Source: Thermoanaerobaculia bacterium (GTDB lineage: Bacteria > Acidobacteriota > Thermoanaerobaculia > Gp7-AA8). Taken from it: a DNA stretch of 32,858 bases. Below the pieces are notes generated by a model. That model made no database searches. It worked only from the letters and a program-made list of their open reading frames with translations, and was not told where the DNA came from. The translations under genes and the position numbers were made by a program. Below are positions 16,627-24,714 of this stretch, piece after piece (the first letter of the stretch is position 1; the number at the start of each line of letters is the position of its first letter). Location: NCBI GenBank assembly GCA_017883205.1, contig JADGNZ010000061.1, forward strand, positions 1 through 32,858. Direction: 5' to 3'.

Positions 16627-17316
16627 CTACGCCAGATCGAACAACAACACTTCCCCATCACCCGCGATCGTCACGCGCGATTCGGCCTCGATCGCGGCGC
16701 CGTCGCCGGCGGTGAGCGGCTTGCCGTTCACGGTCACCGTTCCTCGCGCGACCTGCACCCAGCCGTAACGGCCCGGACGAAAGTCCTGCGCCACGCTGGC
16801 GCCGTCGCGAAGCGTGACGGTGTAGAGATCGGCGTCCTGATGGATCGTCAGCGAGCCGTCGCGTCCGTCGCGCGAAGCGACAAGACGCAGACGGCAGTCA
16901 CGCTCGGCTGGCGGAAACGCCTTCTGTTCGTAGCTGGGCGTGATGCCTTGCCGCTCCGGAAGAATCCAGATCTGGAGAAGGTGCACGAGCTCATCCGACG
17001 CATTCTTCTCGCTGTGCATCACGCCGGTGCCGGCGCTCATGCGCTGCACCTCGCCCGGCCGGATGACCGAGCCGGTGCCCATCGAGTCCTGATGACTGAG
17101 CTCTCCTTCGAGCACGTACGTGATGATCTCCATGTCGCGGTGGCCGTGCGTGCCGAAGCCGCGCCCCGCCTGCACGCGGTCATCATTGATGACGCGCAGC
17201 GCGCGGAAGCCCATGAATGCGGGATCGTGATAATCGGCGAATGAGAACGTGTGGTACGTGTCGAGCCAGCCGTGGTCGAAGTGGCCGCGGTCTCCACCCT
17301 TGCGAATTGTGATCAT
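16627..17316 (-). CDS. pirin-family bicupin protein (YhhW-like)
   Basis: A 229-residue bicupin. The four metal ligands fall exactly at the positions known in E. coli YhhW: His57 and His59 in GTHGHRDMEII, and His101 and Glu103 in GVMHSEKN. The N-terminal cupin contains GWLDTYHTFSFADYHDP and VLEGELSHQDSMG. YhhW-type pirins show quercetin 2,3-dioxygenase activity in vitro, but the natural substrate is not settled; redox sensing or detoxification is possible. Its length is normal. The downstream gap to the DUF1259 gene is filled with heptamer repeats, so co-transcription with that gene is uncertain. Confidence 0.93.
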   Translation of the reverse strand: MITIRKGGDRGHFDHGWLDTYHTFSFADYHDPAFMGFRALRVINDDRVQAGRGFGTHGHRDMEIITYVLEGELSHQDSMGTGSVIRPGEVQRMSAGTGVMHSEKNASDELVHLLQIWILPERQGITPSYEQKAFPPAERDCRLRLVASRDGRDGSLTIHQDADLYTVTLRDGASVAQDFRPGRYGWVQVARGTVTVNGKPLTAGDGAAIEAESRVTIAGDGEVLLFDLA

Positions 17317-17359
17317 CGTCGTCTCCTTTGCTAATCAAAACACGCGCGCATTCCCGCGC

Positions 17360-17455
17360 GATCGGGTGTCGGTTCTCGGGAGTAGGGTGTCGGAGCAAGG
17401 GTGCGGTGCAGGTTTACTTCTTTTGCTCCGACCCCCGACTCCCGACCCCCGACGT
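17360..17455. repeat. heptamer array and its inverted partner
   Basis: The words gggtgtc, ggttctc, gggagta and gggtgtc at 17363-17398 are followed by a 30-base unlike stretch, then complementary words ccgaccc/ccgactc at 17429-17452. The right array abuts the DUF1259 stop. Confidence 0.82.
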
Positions 17456-18331
17456 CTACTTCGTGTGCATCTGGTCGAGCGCGCTGCGAACCGCCGTGGC
17501 CAGCTTGATCGCGTCTCCGGTCGCCCAGAAGTGCATGAAGAAAAGCCGCGGCTGTTCTTCAAGCATATGGCTGTGGATGGCGGTCACGCGAACACCTCCC
17601 TTCTGCAGCGCGCGGATCACCGGATTGACCTCGGATGCGATCATGACGAAGTCGCCCGTGATGGCCGCCCGCCCTTCGCCAAGCGGCTGGAAATTCACCG
17701 CTGTGGCTGTGCCCATCGACGGCGGAATCTCCATCCCGTGCTCGGTGATGCGCTCCGCCCGTGGGACGCTGAATTGATCGACGCCACCATTCGCTTTTCC
17801 GGGATGGCCGATGATGCGATCGAGATCGCCGGTCGGAAGATCGAGAGGTGCCGTTGAAGGAGGGGACGGCGGCCCCATCGGCGTCGCCGTCAGCGACAGC
17901 GCCGCGTGAAGCGTGCGTGCCAGCGCGACCGCATCGCCGTGTCCGCTGAAGTGCATGTACATGACGCGCGGAGTCTCATCGATCAGATGATTGTGCAGCG
18001 CGGATTGCTCGATCCCGCCTTTCTGCAGCTCCGCGATCACCGGATTCACCTCGGCAGGCAGAAGGACCAGATCGCCCATCGTCATGGCCTTCCCGCCGTC
18101 CTCTTTGAACGCGATCCAGGAGCCGAGGGCGAGAGCAGGCTTGATCGAGACCCCGTCGAGCGTGACGGCGAGATCGCCGCGAGGAAACGCGACTTTGTAG
18201 ACATCGCCCGGCTGCACCGCGCCGGCGCGCCCGAGGGCGTCGGCGACGGGTGTCCAATCAAAAGGCTTGGGATCCGCATTGATGAGAAGAACGGCGGATG
18301 CGAGAAGAACGATCGAACGAAACGCGCGCAT
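17456..18331 (-). CDS. double DUF1259 (LppY/LpqO-like) exported protein
   Basis: A 291-residue protein. The ATG at 18331 is fixed by GAAGGAGG 5 bases upstream and followed by a signal segment (RSIVLLASAVLLINADPKP). The mature part holds two copies of one domain: the first has ALHNHLIDETPRVMYMHFSGHGDA, the second AIHSHMLEEQPRLFFMHFWATGDA, each preceded by a VNPVI-A-LQKGG helix. These His-rich segments define DUF1259, found in the mycobacterial lipoproteins LppY and LpqO, with no established function. The conserved histidines suggest a metal or polar ligand site in each half. A proline-rich linker (about residues 145-155) joins the halves. No Cys lipobox is seen. Confidence 0.88.
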   Translation of the reverse strand: MRAFRSIVLLASAVLLINADPKPFDWTPVADALGRAGAVQPGDVYKVAFPRGDLAVTLDGVSIKPALALGSWIAFKEDGGKAMTMGDLVLLPAEVNPVIAELQKGGIEQSALHNHLIDETPRVMYMHFSGHGDAVALARTLHAALSLTATPMGPPSPPSTAPLDLPTGDLDRIIGHPGKANGGVDQFSVPRAERITEHGMEIPPSMGTATAVNFQPLGEGRAAITGDFVMIASEVNPVIRALQKGGVRVTAIHSHMLEEQPRLFFMHFWATGDAIKLATAVRSALDQMHTK

Positions 18332-18458
18332 GAGAGCCTCCTTCAGCTCGAATCGCTGTTCCGGCACATGCCTACAGCACGCCAGGTTGCGGAACGCGGT
18401 GATACTAGCGGAACCGCGTTCGGCTCCTCCGTTCCAATCGTGCTACAACAGAGCTCCG

Positions 18459-18644
18459 ATGTCCGACGAACACACCCGCCACATTCCGAGCGAACGAACA
18501 GGCCGGCATGTCTGCGTTCGCTGCCTCTCGGCGGTTGAGCTCGAAGAGTATCTGCGCAACGATCACCTCTGCGACGACTGCGCGGCGGACGGCGACTATC
18601 CGCTGGCATCGACGCCGGAGCCGCGAACGAAGGATGAAGGATGA
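18459..18644 (+). CDS. small zinc-ribbon-like protein
   Basis: A 61-residue protein with two CxxC pairs: Cys19/Cys22 (HVCVRCLSAVE) and Cys38/Cys41 (HLCDDCAADG). This is a typical zinc-ribbon spacing. The middle is acidic and helical. The ATG at 18459 follows a run without other starts. The last six codons and the stop come from the AAGGATG heptamer array that continues to the glycosyltransferase start 10 bases later. Its function is unknown; small zinc ribbons often bind nucleic acid or a partner protein. It may be co-transcribed with the EPS genes. Confidence 0.6.
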   Translation: MSDEHTRHIPSERTGRHVCVRCLSAVELEEYLRNDHLCDDCAADGDYPLASTPEPRTKDEG

Positions 18645-18710
18645 AGGCGGAAGGATGAATGCAGATTTGGATGCATCGTCCGTTTCGCATCCTCCATCCT
18701 TCGGGCGCGT
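18630..18710. repeat. AAGGATG heptamer array spanning two genes
   Basis: aaggatg-type words with period 7 (18630-18660) are followed by complementary catcctt/catcctc words (18690-18706). The array supplies the stop of the zinc-ribbon gene and the ATG and first codons of the glycosyltransferase. Confidence 0.72.
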
Positions 18711-19866
18711 CGCCGTCATCCACGACTGGCTGACCGGCATGCGGGGCGGCGAGAACGTCCTGGAAGCCATTCTCGATCTCTTCCCGGACGCGGAGCTGTT
18801 CACGCTTTTTCATTTTCCCGGCACGGTCTCTTCTTCGATCGAGTCGCACACGATCCACACCTCGCGGCTGCAAGCGCTGGCTTCGCGCGTTAGCGATTAC
18901 CGCACGCTCCTTCCGCTCTTTCCGCGCGCCGTGCGGCAGTGGGATCTATCGAAATTCGATCTCATCATCAGCTCCAGCCACGCTGTCGCCAAAGGCGTCG
19001 ACAGCCGCGGTAAGGCGCACCTCTGCTACTGCCACACGCCGATGCGCTACGTCTGGGACCGCTTCGATGACTACTTTCCGCGCGGCGTGAAGCGGCTTCT
19101 GGCGCGTCCGCTTGCGGCACGTCTGCGCCGGTGGGATGTAGCCAACTCGAAGTACGTCACGCGATTCGTCGCCAACTCGCATTTCGTGTGCGAGCGTATT
19201 CGCGAGTACTACGGCCGCGACGCTGCGGTCGTGCATCCATTCGTCGACGAAGCATTCCTTTCCGCGCCTCTGCGCGAATCACGCGATGATTTTCACGTCG
19301 TGCTCTCCGCGCTCGTTCCCTACAAGCGGGTCGAGCTGGCGATCGAAGCCGCCGAGGCCAGTGGGAGAAGGCTCGTCGTCATCGGCGGCGGTCCGCTCCT
19401 CCCGAAGCTTCGCCGGCGAAGCGGCCCCAACGTTCAGCTCCTCGGACCCGTATCCAGAGAGGTGATCATCGACCACCTCGGCCGCGCGCAGAGCCTCATC
19501 CTTCCCGGTGTCGAAGACTTCGGCATCACTCCATTGGAAGCGATGGCCCTCGGCACGCCGGTCGTCGCCCTCGGCGCAGGCGGCGTGCGCGACTCGGTTA
19601 TGCCCGGAACGACCGGGATCTTTTTCGAGACCGCATCGGTAGACTCGCTTCGCGGAGCCTTGAGCGAGGCGGAGCGTCACGGTTGGAACCGTGCGGCCAT
19701 CCGCGCCCACGCGGCGACCTTCTCGCGTGAACGGTTTCAGCGTGAGATGCTCGCGGAGTTGGAACAAGTCGCAGGAACGGGAGTCGGGAGTCGGGAGTCG
19801 GAGCGCGCGAGTAACTCTGTCTCCGACTCCCGAACCCCGACCCCCGACTCCCGGAATTCACCGTGA
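18655..19866 (+). CDS. GT4-family glycosyltransferase (exopolysaccharide)
   Basis: A 403-residue GT-B retaining glycosyltransferase that moves a sugar from a nucleotide-sugar to a lipid-linked glycan at the cytoplasmic face. Residues 17-40 carry the start motif GRVAVIHDWLTGMRGGENVLEAI. Then come HLCYCHTPMRYVWDRFDDYFP and, in the C-terminal half, EDFGITPLEAMALGTPVVALG with the E-x7-E pair that binds the nucleotide. The ATG at 18655 is the only in-frame ATG before the motif. The first sixteen residues and last thirty (GTGVGSRESERASNSVSDSR and onward) are encoded by heptamer repeats. Its stop overlaps the GTG of the sugar-phosphate transferase by 4 bases, so the two form one unit. Confidence 0.92.
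   Translation: MNADLDASSVSHPPSFGRVAVIHDWLTGMRGGENVLEAILDLFPDAELFTLFHFPGTVSSSIESHTIHTSRLQALASRVSDYRTLLPLFPRAVRQWDLSKFDLIISSSHAVAKGVDSRGKAHLCYCHTPMRYVWDRFDDYFPRGVKRLLARPLAARLRRWDVANSKYVTRFVANSHFVCERIREYYGRDAAVVHPFVDEAFLSAPLRESRDDFHVVLSALVPYKRVELAIEAAEASGRRLVVIGGGPLLPKLRRRSGPNVQLLGPVSREVIIDHLGRAQSLILPGVEDFGITPLEAMALGTPVVALGAGGVRDSVMPGTTGIFFETASVDSLRGALSEAERHGWNRAAIRAHAATFSRERFQREMLAELEQVAGTGVGSRESERASNSVSDSRTPTPDSRNSP
19781..19856. repeat. GGGAGTC heptamer array and its inverted partner, inside a gene
   Basis: gggagtc words with period 7 (19781-19800) are followed by complementary ccgactc/ccgaccc words (19822-19856). The whole array is translated as the C-terminus of the glycosyltransferase. 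Confidence 0.85.
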
Positions 19867-21269
19867 TCGAGAAAAAACACCGGACGCTTTCGTCGATCTA
19901 TCTGATCAACGACGCCCTGGCGTCGAACCTGGCCATGCTCTGCGCCTGGTTTCTCCGCTTCAGCGTCAAGATCATTCCGGTCACGAAAGGGCAGCAGGAA
20001 GTGGAGACCTATCTCCAGCTCCTGCCGATCGTCACGATCGTTTTTCCGCTCGCCTTCGCCGTGCAGGGGCTGTATCGCATCCGGCCGGCGCGATCGAAGA
20101 CTGAAGAGTGGCTCTCGGTGACGATCGGATCGATCGTGGCTACGGTCGTCTTCTCCGGCGTGCTGCTCTGGGTGCGGCCGGGAAGGCCGGACGTTCTCTA
20201 CTCGCGGGCCACGCTGCTGATCTTCCTCCTCTGCGCCATCGTGCTGGTGATTCTCGGCCGCGGCATCGTGCGGGCGGTGGTCGAGCGCGGTTACCGGACG
20301 GGCAAGCGACTCGACCGCGTGCTCATCGCCGGCAGCGGCGAGCTGGCCCGCGCGGTCGTCGAGCGCGTGAACGGGCATCGCGAGCTCGGCTTCACACTGG
20401 TCGGTTACCTTCGCAACGGCGAGCAGTCGGCCCTGGAAGGTCTGGAGTGTCTCGGCACGATCGATGACGCCGAACGTGTCATCGACGAGCGGAAGATCGA
20501 TCACGTCTTCGTCGCGCTGCCGCATGCGTCATCCGACGCGATGATGGCGCTGCTGGATCGACTGGTGCGGAGCGTGGTCGCCATCCACGTCGTGCCGGAC
20601 CTTCTGCAGTTCATGGTTCTCCGCTCGCGCGTCGAGGACCTCGACGGGCTGCCGACAATCAACCTCTCCGAGACGCCGCTCGAAGGCTGGAGCCGCTTTC
20701 TGAAACGCGGCTTCGATCTCGTCGTGGCGCTCACTGCGTTCATCGTCTTCTCGCCGGTCATGCTGATCGTGGCCATCATCATCAAGCTCGAGGATCGCGG
20801 GCCGGTGTTCTACCGGCAGGAACGGATGGGGCTCGACGGCAAGCCGTTCGATATTTTCAAGTTCCGCTCGATGCGCGTCGGCGCCGAGAACGAGAGCGGC
20901 GCGAAGTGGGCGGAGAAAGACGATCCGCGCCGCACGCGCGTCGGCCGCTTCATCCGCAAGACATCCATCGACGAGTTACCGCAACTCCTCAACGTGCTCC
21001 TCGGCGACATGAGCGTCGTCGGCCCGCGCCCGGAGCGGCCGCAGTTCGTCGAGCAGTTCCGCGCCGAGTTCCCGCACTACATGCTCCGCCACAAAGTGCG
21101 CGCCGGCATGACCGGATGGGCGCAGGTCCACGGATGGCGGGGCAACACATCGATCCGCATCCGCATCGAGCACGACCTCTACTACATCGAGAACTGGTCG
21201 CTCATGCTCGACCTGAAGATCCTGTTCATGACGCTGGTGCATGGGTTGAAGCATGAGAATGCGTATTGA
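19863..21269 (+). CDS. polyprenyl-phosphate sugar-phosphate transferase (WcaJ/PglC-like)
   Basis: A 468-residue membrane enzyme that attaches the first sugar-phosphate to undecaprenyl phosphate to start exopolysaccharide repeat synthesis. The N-terminal half has four or five membrane helices (residues about 15-135), then a nucleotide-binding-like region (RVLIAGSGELARAVVERVNGH, about 155-175, and DHVFVALPHASSD). The C-terminal catalytic domain is the bacterial sugar transferase type: KRGFDLVVALTAFIVFSPVM helix-break-helix, GPVFYRQERMGLDGKPFDIFKFRSM, DELPQLLNVLLGDMSVVGPRPE and GMTGWAQVHGWRG. The GTG start overlaps the preceding glycosyltransferase stop (GTGA). No polymerase or flippase is in the window, so the full EPS locus must extend elsewhere. 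Confidence 0.94.
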   Translation: MIEKKHRTLSSIYLINDALASNLAMLCAWFLRFSVKIIPVTKGQQEVETYLQLLPIVTIVFPLAFAVQGLYRIRPARSKTEEWLSVTIGSIVATVVFSGVLLWVRPGRPDVLYSRATLLIFLLCAIVLVILGRGIVRAVVERGYRTGKRLDRVLIAGSGELARAVVERVNGHRELGFTLVGYLRNGEQSALEGLECLGTIDDAERVIDERKIDHVFVALPHASSDAMMALLDRLVRSVVAIHVVPDLLQFMVLRSRVEDLDGLPTINLSETPLEGWSRFLKRGFDLVVALTAFIVFSPVMLIVAIIIKLEDRGPVFYRQERMGLDGKPFDIFKFRSMRVGAENESGAKWAEKDDPRRTRVGRFIRKTSIDELPQLLNVLLGDMSVVGPRPERPQFVEQFRAEFPHYMLRHKVRAGMTGWAQVHGWRGNTSIRIRIEHDLYYIENWSLMLDLKILFMTLVHGLKHENAY

Positions 21270-21274
21270 GCAGA

Positions 21275-21480
21275 GATCAGGGGGTCGGGAGTCGGGTGTC
21301 GGAGAAGCTGACCCGGGGATCAGTGATCGATAGATCGGGATCAATCAGCTCCGGTTGTCTCGATAGCTGCTCGGGTTGCCTGTCTCTTGTTGCTGGTCTC
21401 TTGTCTCCAGTCTCGTGTCTCTGATTCGCGATCTCTTGTTTGTCTCTGATCTCTTGGCTCTGATTCCCTGATCTCTCCAC
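21275..21480. repeat. heptamer arrays upstream of hemL
   Basis: gggagtc-type words (21281-21305) are followed by a long GTCTCTN-type run (about 21377-21480) with words gtctctt, gtctcca, gtctcgt and gtctctg, still in 7-base register despite drift. The gap holds no gene. Confidence 0.78.
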
Positions 21481-21488
21481 GCCCCTCA

Positions 21489-21494
21489 TATAAT
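21489..21494 (+). promoter_or_regulatory. consensus TATAAT -10 of hemL
   Basis: A perfect TATAAT ends 12 bases before the hemL ATG. The spacer is GC-rich with no Shine-Dalgarno, and no good -35 is found at 16-18 bases. A very short leader is likely. Confidence 0.6.
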
Positions 21495-21506
21495 CCCGCG
21501 CCTGAC

Positions 21507-22796
21507 ATGGGAAAAAACTCAGAGACTCTCTTCAGCCGCGCGCAGGAAATCATCCCGGGCGGCGTCAACTCTCCAGTCCGCGCGTTCAAGGGCGTTGGCG
21601 GAACACCGCTGTTCATCGATCAGGCCCTCGGTTCGCGAATCTTCGACGCCGACGGGCTCCAGTACATCGATTGCGTCGGCTCGTGGGGGCCGATGATCCT
21701 CGGTCACGGCCATCGTTACGTGGTCGAGGCGGTGAAGAAGGCCGCCACGCGCGGCTTCTCGTTCGGCGCGCCGACCGTCGGCGAAATCGAGCTGGCCGAG
21801 ATGATCGCGCAGGCCATCCCGTCGATCGAGATGGTGCGCCTCGTCAACTCCGGAACGGAAGCGACGATGAGCGCGCTCCGGTTGGCGCGCGCGGCCACCG
21901 GGCGGAAGAAGATCATCAAGTTTGACGGCGGCTATCACGGCCACGTCGACGCGCTCCTCGTCAAGGCGGGAAGCGGCGGCGCAACGTTCAACGTCCCCGA
22001 TTCCGCCGGCGTGCCGAAGGAAGTGACCGAGCTGACGATCAGCGTGCCCTACAACAATCTCAAGGCCGTGCGCGAGGCGATGGACGGCGAGGTGGCGGCC
22101 GTGATCGTCGAGCCGGTGGCAGGCAACATGGGCTGCGTCCCGCCGGCTGAAGGCTTTCTCCAGGGATTGCGCGACATCTGCACCGAAGCCGGCGCCCTGC
22201 TGATCCTCGACGAAGTGATGACGGGATTCCGCGTTGCGTACGGCGGTGCACAGTCGCTGTACAACGTGAAACCCGACATCACCACGCTCGGTAAGATCAT
22301 CGGCGGCGGCATGCCGATCGGCGCGTACGGCGGAAGCCGCGAGCTGATGCAGCTCGTCTCGCCGCTGGGACCGATGTACCAGGCCGGCACATTGTCGGGC
22401 AATCCGATCGCCGTGGCCGCGGGCAAAGCCACTCTCGGCGTGCTGAAGAATTCATCGATCTACGCCGATCTCGAAGAGCGCTCAGGCGAGTTCCAGACCG
22501 GCGTGACGAAGAGCGCGGAGAAACACGGCGTGCCGCTGACCGTGAACCGCGTCGGATCGATGTGGACGATCTTCTTCACCGAAGGTCCGGTCACGGATTA
22601 CGAAAGCGCGAACAAATCAAATCGCGAGAGGTTCTCCCGCTTCTTCCATCTCATGCTGGGCGAAGGCGTTTACCTGCCTCCGTCGCAACTCGAAGCGGCG
22701 TTCTTCTCCGCAGCCCACGCGAAGAAAGACATCCTCCAACTGATCGAGCGCGCCGACAGGGTGTTGAAGAAGATCAATTGGGAGTTTGAGAAGTAG
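21507..22796 (+). CDS. hemL: glutamate-1-semialdehyde 2,1-aminomutase
   Basis: A 429-residue PLP enzyme of class III aminotransferase fold that converts glutamate-1-semialdehyde to 5-aminolevulinate, the last step of the C5 route into haem and other tetrapyrroles. The start SETLFSRAQEIIPGGVNSPVRAFK, the LVNSGTEATMSALRLARAATGR block (113-132), FDGGYHGHVD and DEVMTGFR are family marks. The PLP lysine is Lys263 in TTLGKIIGGGMPIGAYGG. GTLSGNPIAVAAG follows, as expected. Full length with no oddity. It indicates that the organism makes haem by the glutamyl-tRNA route. It is convergent with the iron/B12-type importer. Confidence 0.97.
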   Translation: MGKNSETLFSRAQEIIPGGVNSPVRAFKGVGGTPLFIDQALGSRIFDADGLQYIDCVGSWGPMILGHGHRYVVEAVKKAATRGFSFGAPTVGEIELAEMIAQAIPSIEMVRLVNSGTEATMSALRLARAATGRKKIIKFDGGYHGHVDALLVKAGSGGATFNVPDSAGVPKEVTELTISVPYNNLKAVREAMDGEVAAVIVEPVAGNMGCVPPAEGFLQGLRDICTEAGALLILDEVMTGFRVAYGGAQSLYNVKPDITTLGKIIGGGMPIGAYGGSRELMQLVSPLGPMYQAGTLSGNPIAVAAGKATLGVLKNSSIYADLEERSGEFQTGVTKSAEKHGVPLTVNRVGSMWTIFFTEGPVTDYESANKSNRERFSRFFHLMLGEGVYLPPSQLEAAFFSAAHAKKDILQLIERADRVLKKINWEFEK

Positions 22797-22803
22797 GGTG
22801 GGA

Positions 22804-22850
22804 CTCACCTGATCGACCGATCCAACTGATCCGACTGATCCGACTGATCT
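22804..22850. repeat. CTGATCCGA nonamer array
   Basis: Words aactgatcc, gactgatcc and gactgatct with period 9, in the gap between the convergent hemL and ABC ATPase genes. Same word family as 13155-13183. Confidence 0.75.
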
Positions 22851-22854
22851 CCGA

Positions 22855-23637
22855 TCACTGCTCACTTCCCCCCACCCGCGGCACCAGCCATGCCCGCCCA
22901 CCCGTTCGCACCGCCTCGGCATCGAAGCCGAAGAGCTCGCGGATGGCGTCCGGTTGCATGACTTCGCCGGGTGTGGCGTCGAGGGCCAGGGCGCCGCGTT
23001 GCATTACGAGCATGCGGTCACTGTAGGCGGCAGCCCAGTTCAGGTCGTGCGTCGCGTAGATCACGGTGACTCCGGTGCGGTCGACGATGTCGCGCAGCAG
23101 CGCCGAGAATTGCTGGACGTGCGAGACGTCGAGTGACGAGAGCGGTTCGTCAAGCAGGATGAGCTGCGGCCGCGCGGCAAGGACGCGCGCGAGGAAGACA
23201 CGCTTTCGTTCGCCGCCGCTCATCTCGTCGAGATAGCGTTCGCCGAGGTGGGCGGCGTCGCAGAGAGCGAGGGCGCGCTCCGCCTCGTCGTAATCGCTGT
23301 CGCGCTCCCACGCGAAGCGGCCGAGGAACGGAGCGCGTCCGGAGACCACCACGTCGAGCGCACGCATCGAGAACGCGGGATCGGGATCCTGCGGCAGATA
23401 CGCCACCTGCTTTGCGTAGTCCTTCGCATGCCAGTCGCGAAGGCGTCTTCCGTCGAGTGCGATCTCGCCCGTGTGCGGCGCGAGAACGCGGGCAACGAGC
23501 TTGAGCAGCGTCGATTTGCCCGAGCCGTTCGGGCCGGTGAGTGCGATGAGTTGCTTCGCATCGAACGTCGCGGTGATGTTATCGACCGCGTTCGCTCCCG
23601 CGTACGCGTAGACGACGTCGCGCAGCTCGAGGATCAT
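22855..23637 (-). CDS. FecE/BtuD-type ABC ATPase
   Basis: A 260-residue importer ATPase for iron-siderophore, haem or cobalamin. Walker A is GPNGSGKST, the Q-loop is VAYLPQDPDPAFS, the signature is MSGGERKRV, Walker B is LILLDEPLSSLD, and the switch His lies in YATHDLNW. The ATG at 23637 overlaps the permease stop by 4 bases; a longer upstream frame has no ATPase content. The last thirty residues (DAIRELFGFDAEAVRTGGRAWLVPR) are a family tail. Substrate is not readable from sequence. The nearby hemL makes tetrapyrrole-linked substrates attractive, but that is inference only. Confidence 0.94.
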   Translation of the reverse strand: MILELRDVVYAYAGANAVDNITATFDAKQLIALTGPNGSGKSTLLKLVARVLAPHTGEIALDGRRLRDWHAKDYAKQVAYLPQDPDPAFSMRALDVVVSGRAPFLGRFAWERDSDYDEAERALALCDAAHLGERYLDEMSGGERKRVFLARVLAARPQLILLDEPLSSLDVSHVQQFSALLRDIVDRTGVTVIYATHDLNWAAAYSDRMLVMQRGALALDATPGEVMQPDAIRELFGFDAEAVRTGGRAWLVPRVGGSEQ

Positions 23638-24617
23638 CGATTCCTCCGCAGGAGCGAGAGGAAAAACGGGACGCCGAGTACGGCGGTGAACGCGCCGATG
23701 GGGAGCTCGGACGAGGTGACGACGACGCGCGAGAGGAGATCGGCAAGCACGACCAGCACGCCGCCGCCGAGTGCGCAGAGCGGCAGGAGAAAGCGGAAGT
23801 CGCGCCGCCACATCATGCGGATGAGATGCGGCACGAGCAGTCCGACGAAGCCGATGATGCCGCTGACCGATACCGCGGCGCCGGTGACGATCGACGCGGT
23901 GATGAAGCCGATCAGCTTCACGCGCTCGACGTTGACGCCACGCGATTTCGCGTCGTCCTCGCCGAATGCCAGCATGCGTAGATCGTTTCCGATCGCGGCA
24001 AGCGTAGCCATGGCGATCACGAGCAGCACGGCTAGCAGCGCTACATCGCTCCACGTCGCGCCGAAGAGCGTTCCCATCATCCAACGAAGCGCCGCAGTCA
24101 GATCGCTTTGCCGCGACAGGCCGAATGAGATCAGGATGACCGCGGAAAAGAACGCGTTGAGGACGAGGCCGGAGAGAAGAAGGCGCGTAGGGTCGGTGTA
24201 CTCGCGCCGCCGCGCCAGCAGGAAGACCGCTCCGGTTGCGCCGCACGCGCCGGCGAACGCGATGAGCGGCACGACGCCGGGCAGTCTCGACAAACCCGCG
24301 GCCGTGGCGATCGATGCGCCGCATGCAGCGCCGCCGGAGACGCCGAGGATGAACGGATCGGCCAGCGGATTGCGAAGCAAGGACTGGAACGTGACGCCTG
24401 CCACCGCCAGCGTCGCTCCGACGAGTGCCGCCAGTAGCGCACGCGGAAGGCGGATGCCGATGAGGATCGAGCGCGCAGTGACGTCGCCCGCGAGCGCCGC
24501 GCGCCACGACACGTTCGTCGCGCCGATTGATGAGGCGAGCACGAGCGCGATGACGAGCAGAAGCGCGAGCATCGCAAACGCTCCGGCAAGACTCGATCGA
24601 TGACGAACAGCGGCCAC
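23634..24617 (-). CDS. FecCD/BtuC-type permease
   Basis: A 327-residue permease of the iron-siderophore/B12 importer family with about ten membrane helices. Hallmarks are IRLPRALLAALVGATLAVAGVTFQSLLRNPLADPFILGVSGGAACGA in the N-terminal half and GIIGFVGLLVPHLIRMMWRRDFRFLLPLCALGGGVLVVLADLLSR near the C-terminus, plus ELPIGAFTAVLGVPFFLSLLRR. The start is a GTG at 24617, which gives normal length; the frame upstream is intergenic. It overlaps the ATPase gene. No substrate-binding protein is encoded next to the pair, so the third part must lie elsewhere or be shared. Confidence 0.93.
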   Translation of the reverse strand: MAAVRHRSSLAGAFAMLALLLVIALVLASSIGATNVSWRAALAGDVTARSILIGIRLPRALLAALVGATLAVAGVTFQSLLRNPLADPFILGVSGGAACGASIATAAGLSRLPGVVPLIAFAGACGATGAVFLLARRREYTDPTRLLLSGLVLNAFFSAVILISFGLSRQSDLTAALRWMMGTLFGATWSDVALLAVLLVIAMATLAAIGNDLRMLAFGEDDAKSRGVNVERVKLIGFITASIVTGAAVSVSGIIGFVGLLVPHLIRMMWRRDFRFLLPLCALGGGVLVVLADLLSRVVVTSSELPIGAFTAVLGVPFFLSLLRRNR

Positions 24618-24668
24618 GTTGCGCAGTGTAGTAGCACGGAGCGCCGCCGCGAACGACGTGGCCAAAGC

Positions 24669-24714
24669 GTAGCGCCGCCGGCCCGGCGGCTGTCCCGCCG
24701 GCGGCTCGCCGGCG
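24669..24714 (+). repeat. two-hairpin element, copy 3
   Basis: GTA, stem GCCGCCGG-c-CCGGCGGC, linker TGTCC, stem CGCCGGCG-gct-CGCCGGCG. It differs from the copy at 7273-7319 by one base deletion and a few substitutions. It lies between the divergent permease and DUF1800 genes. Confidence 0.85.
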
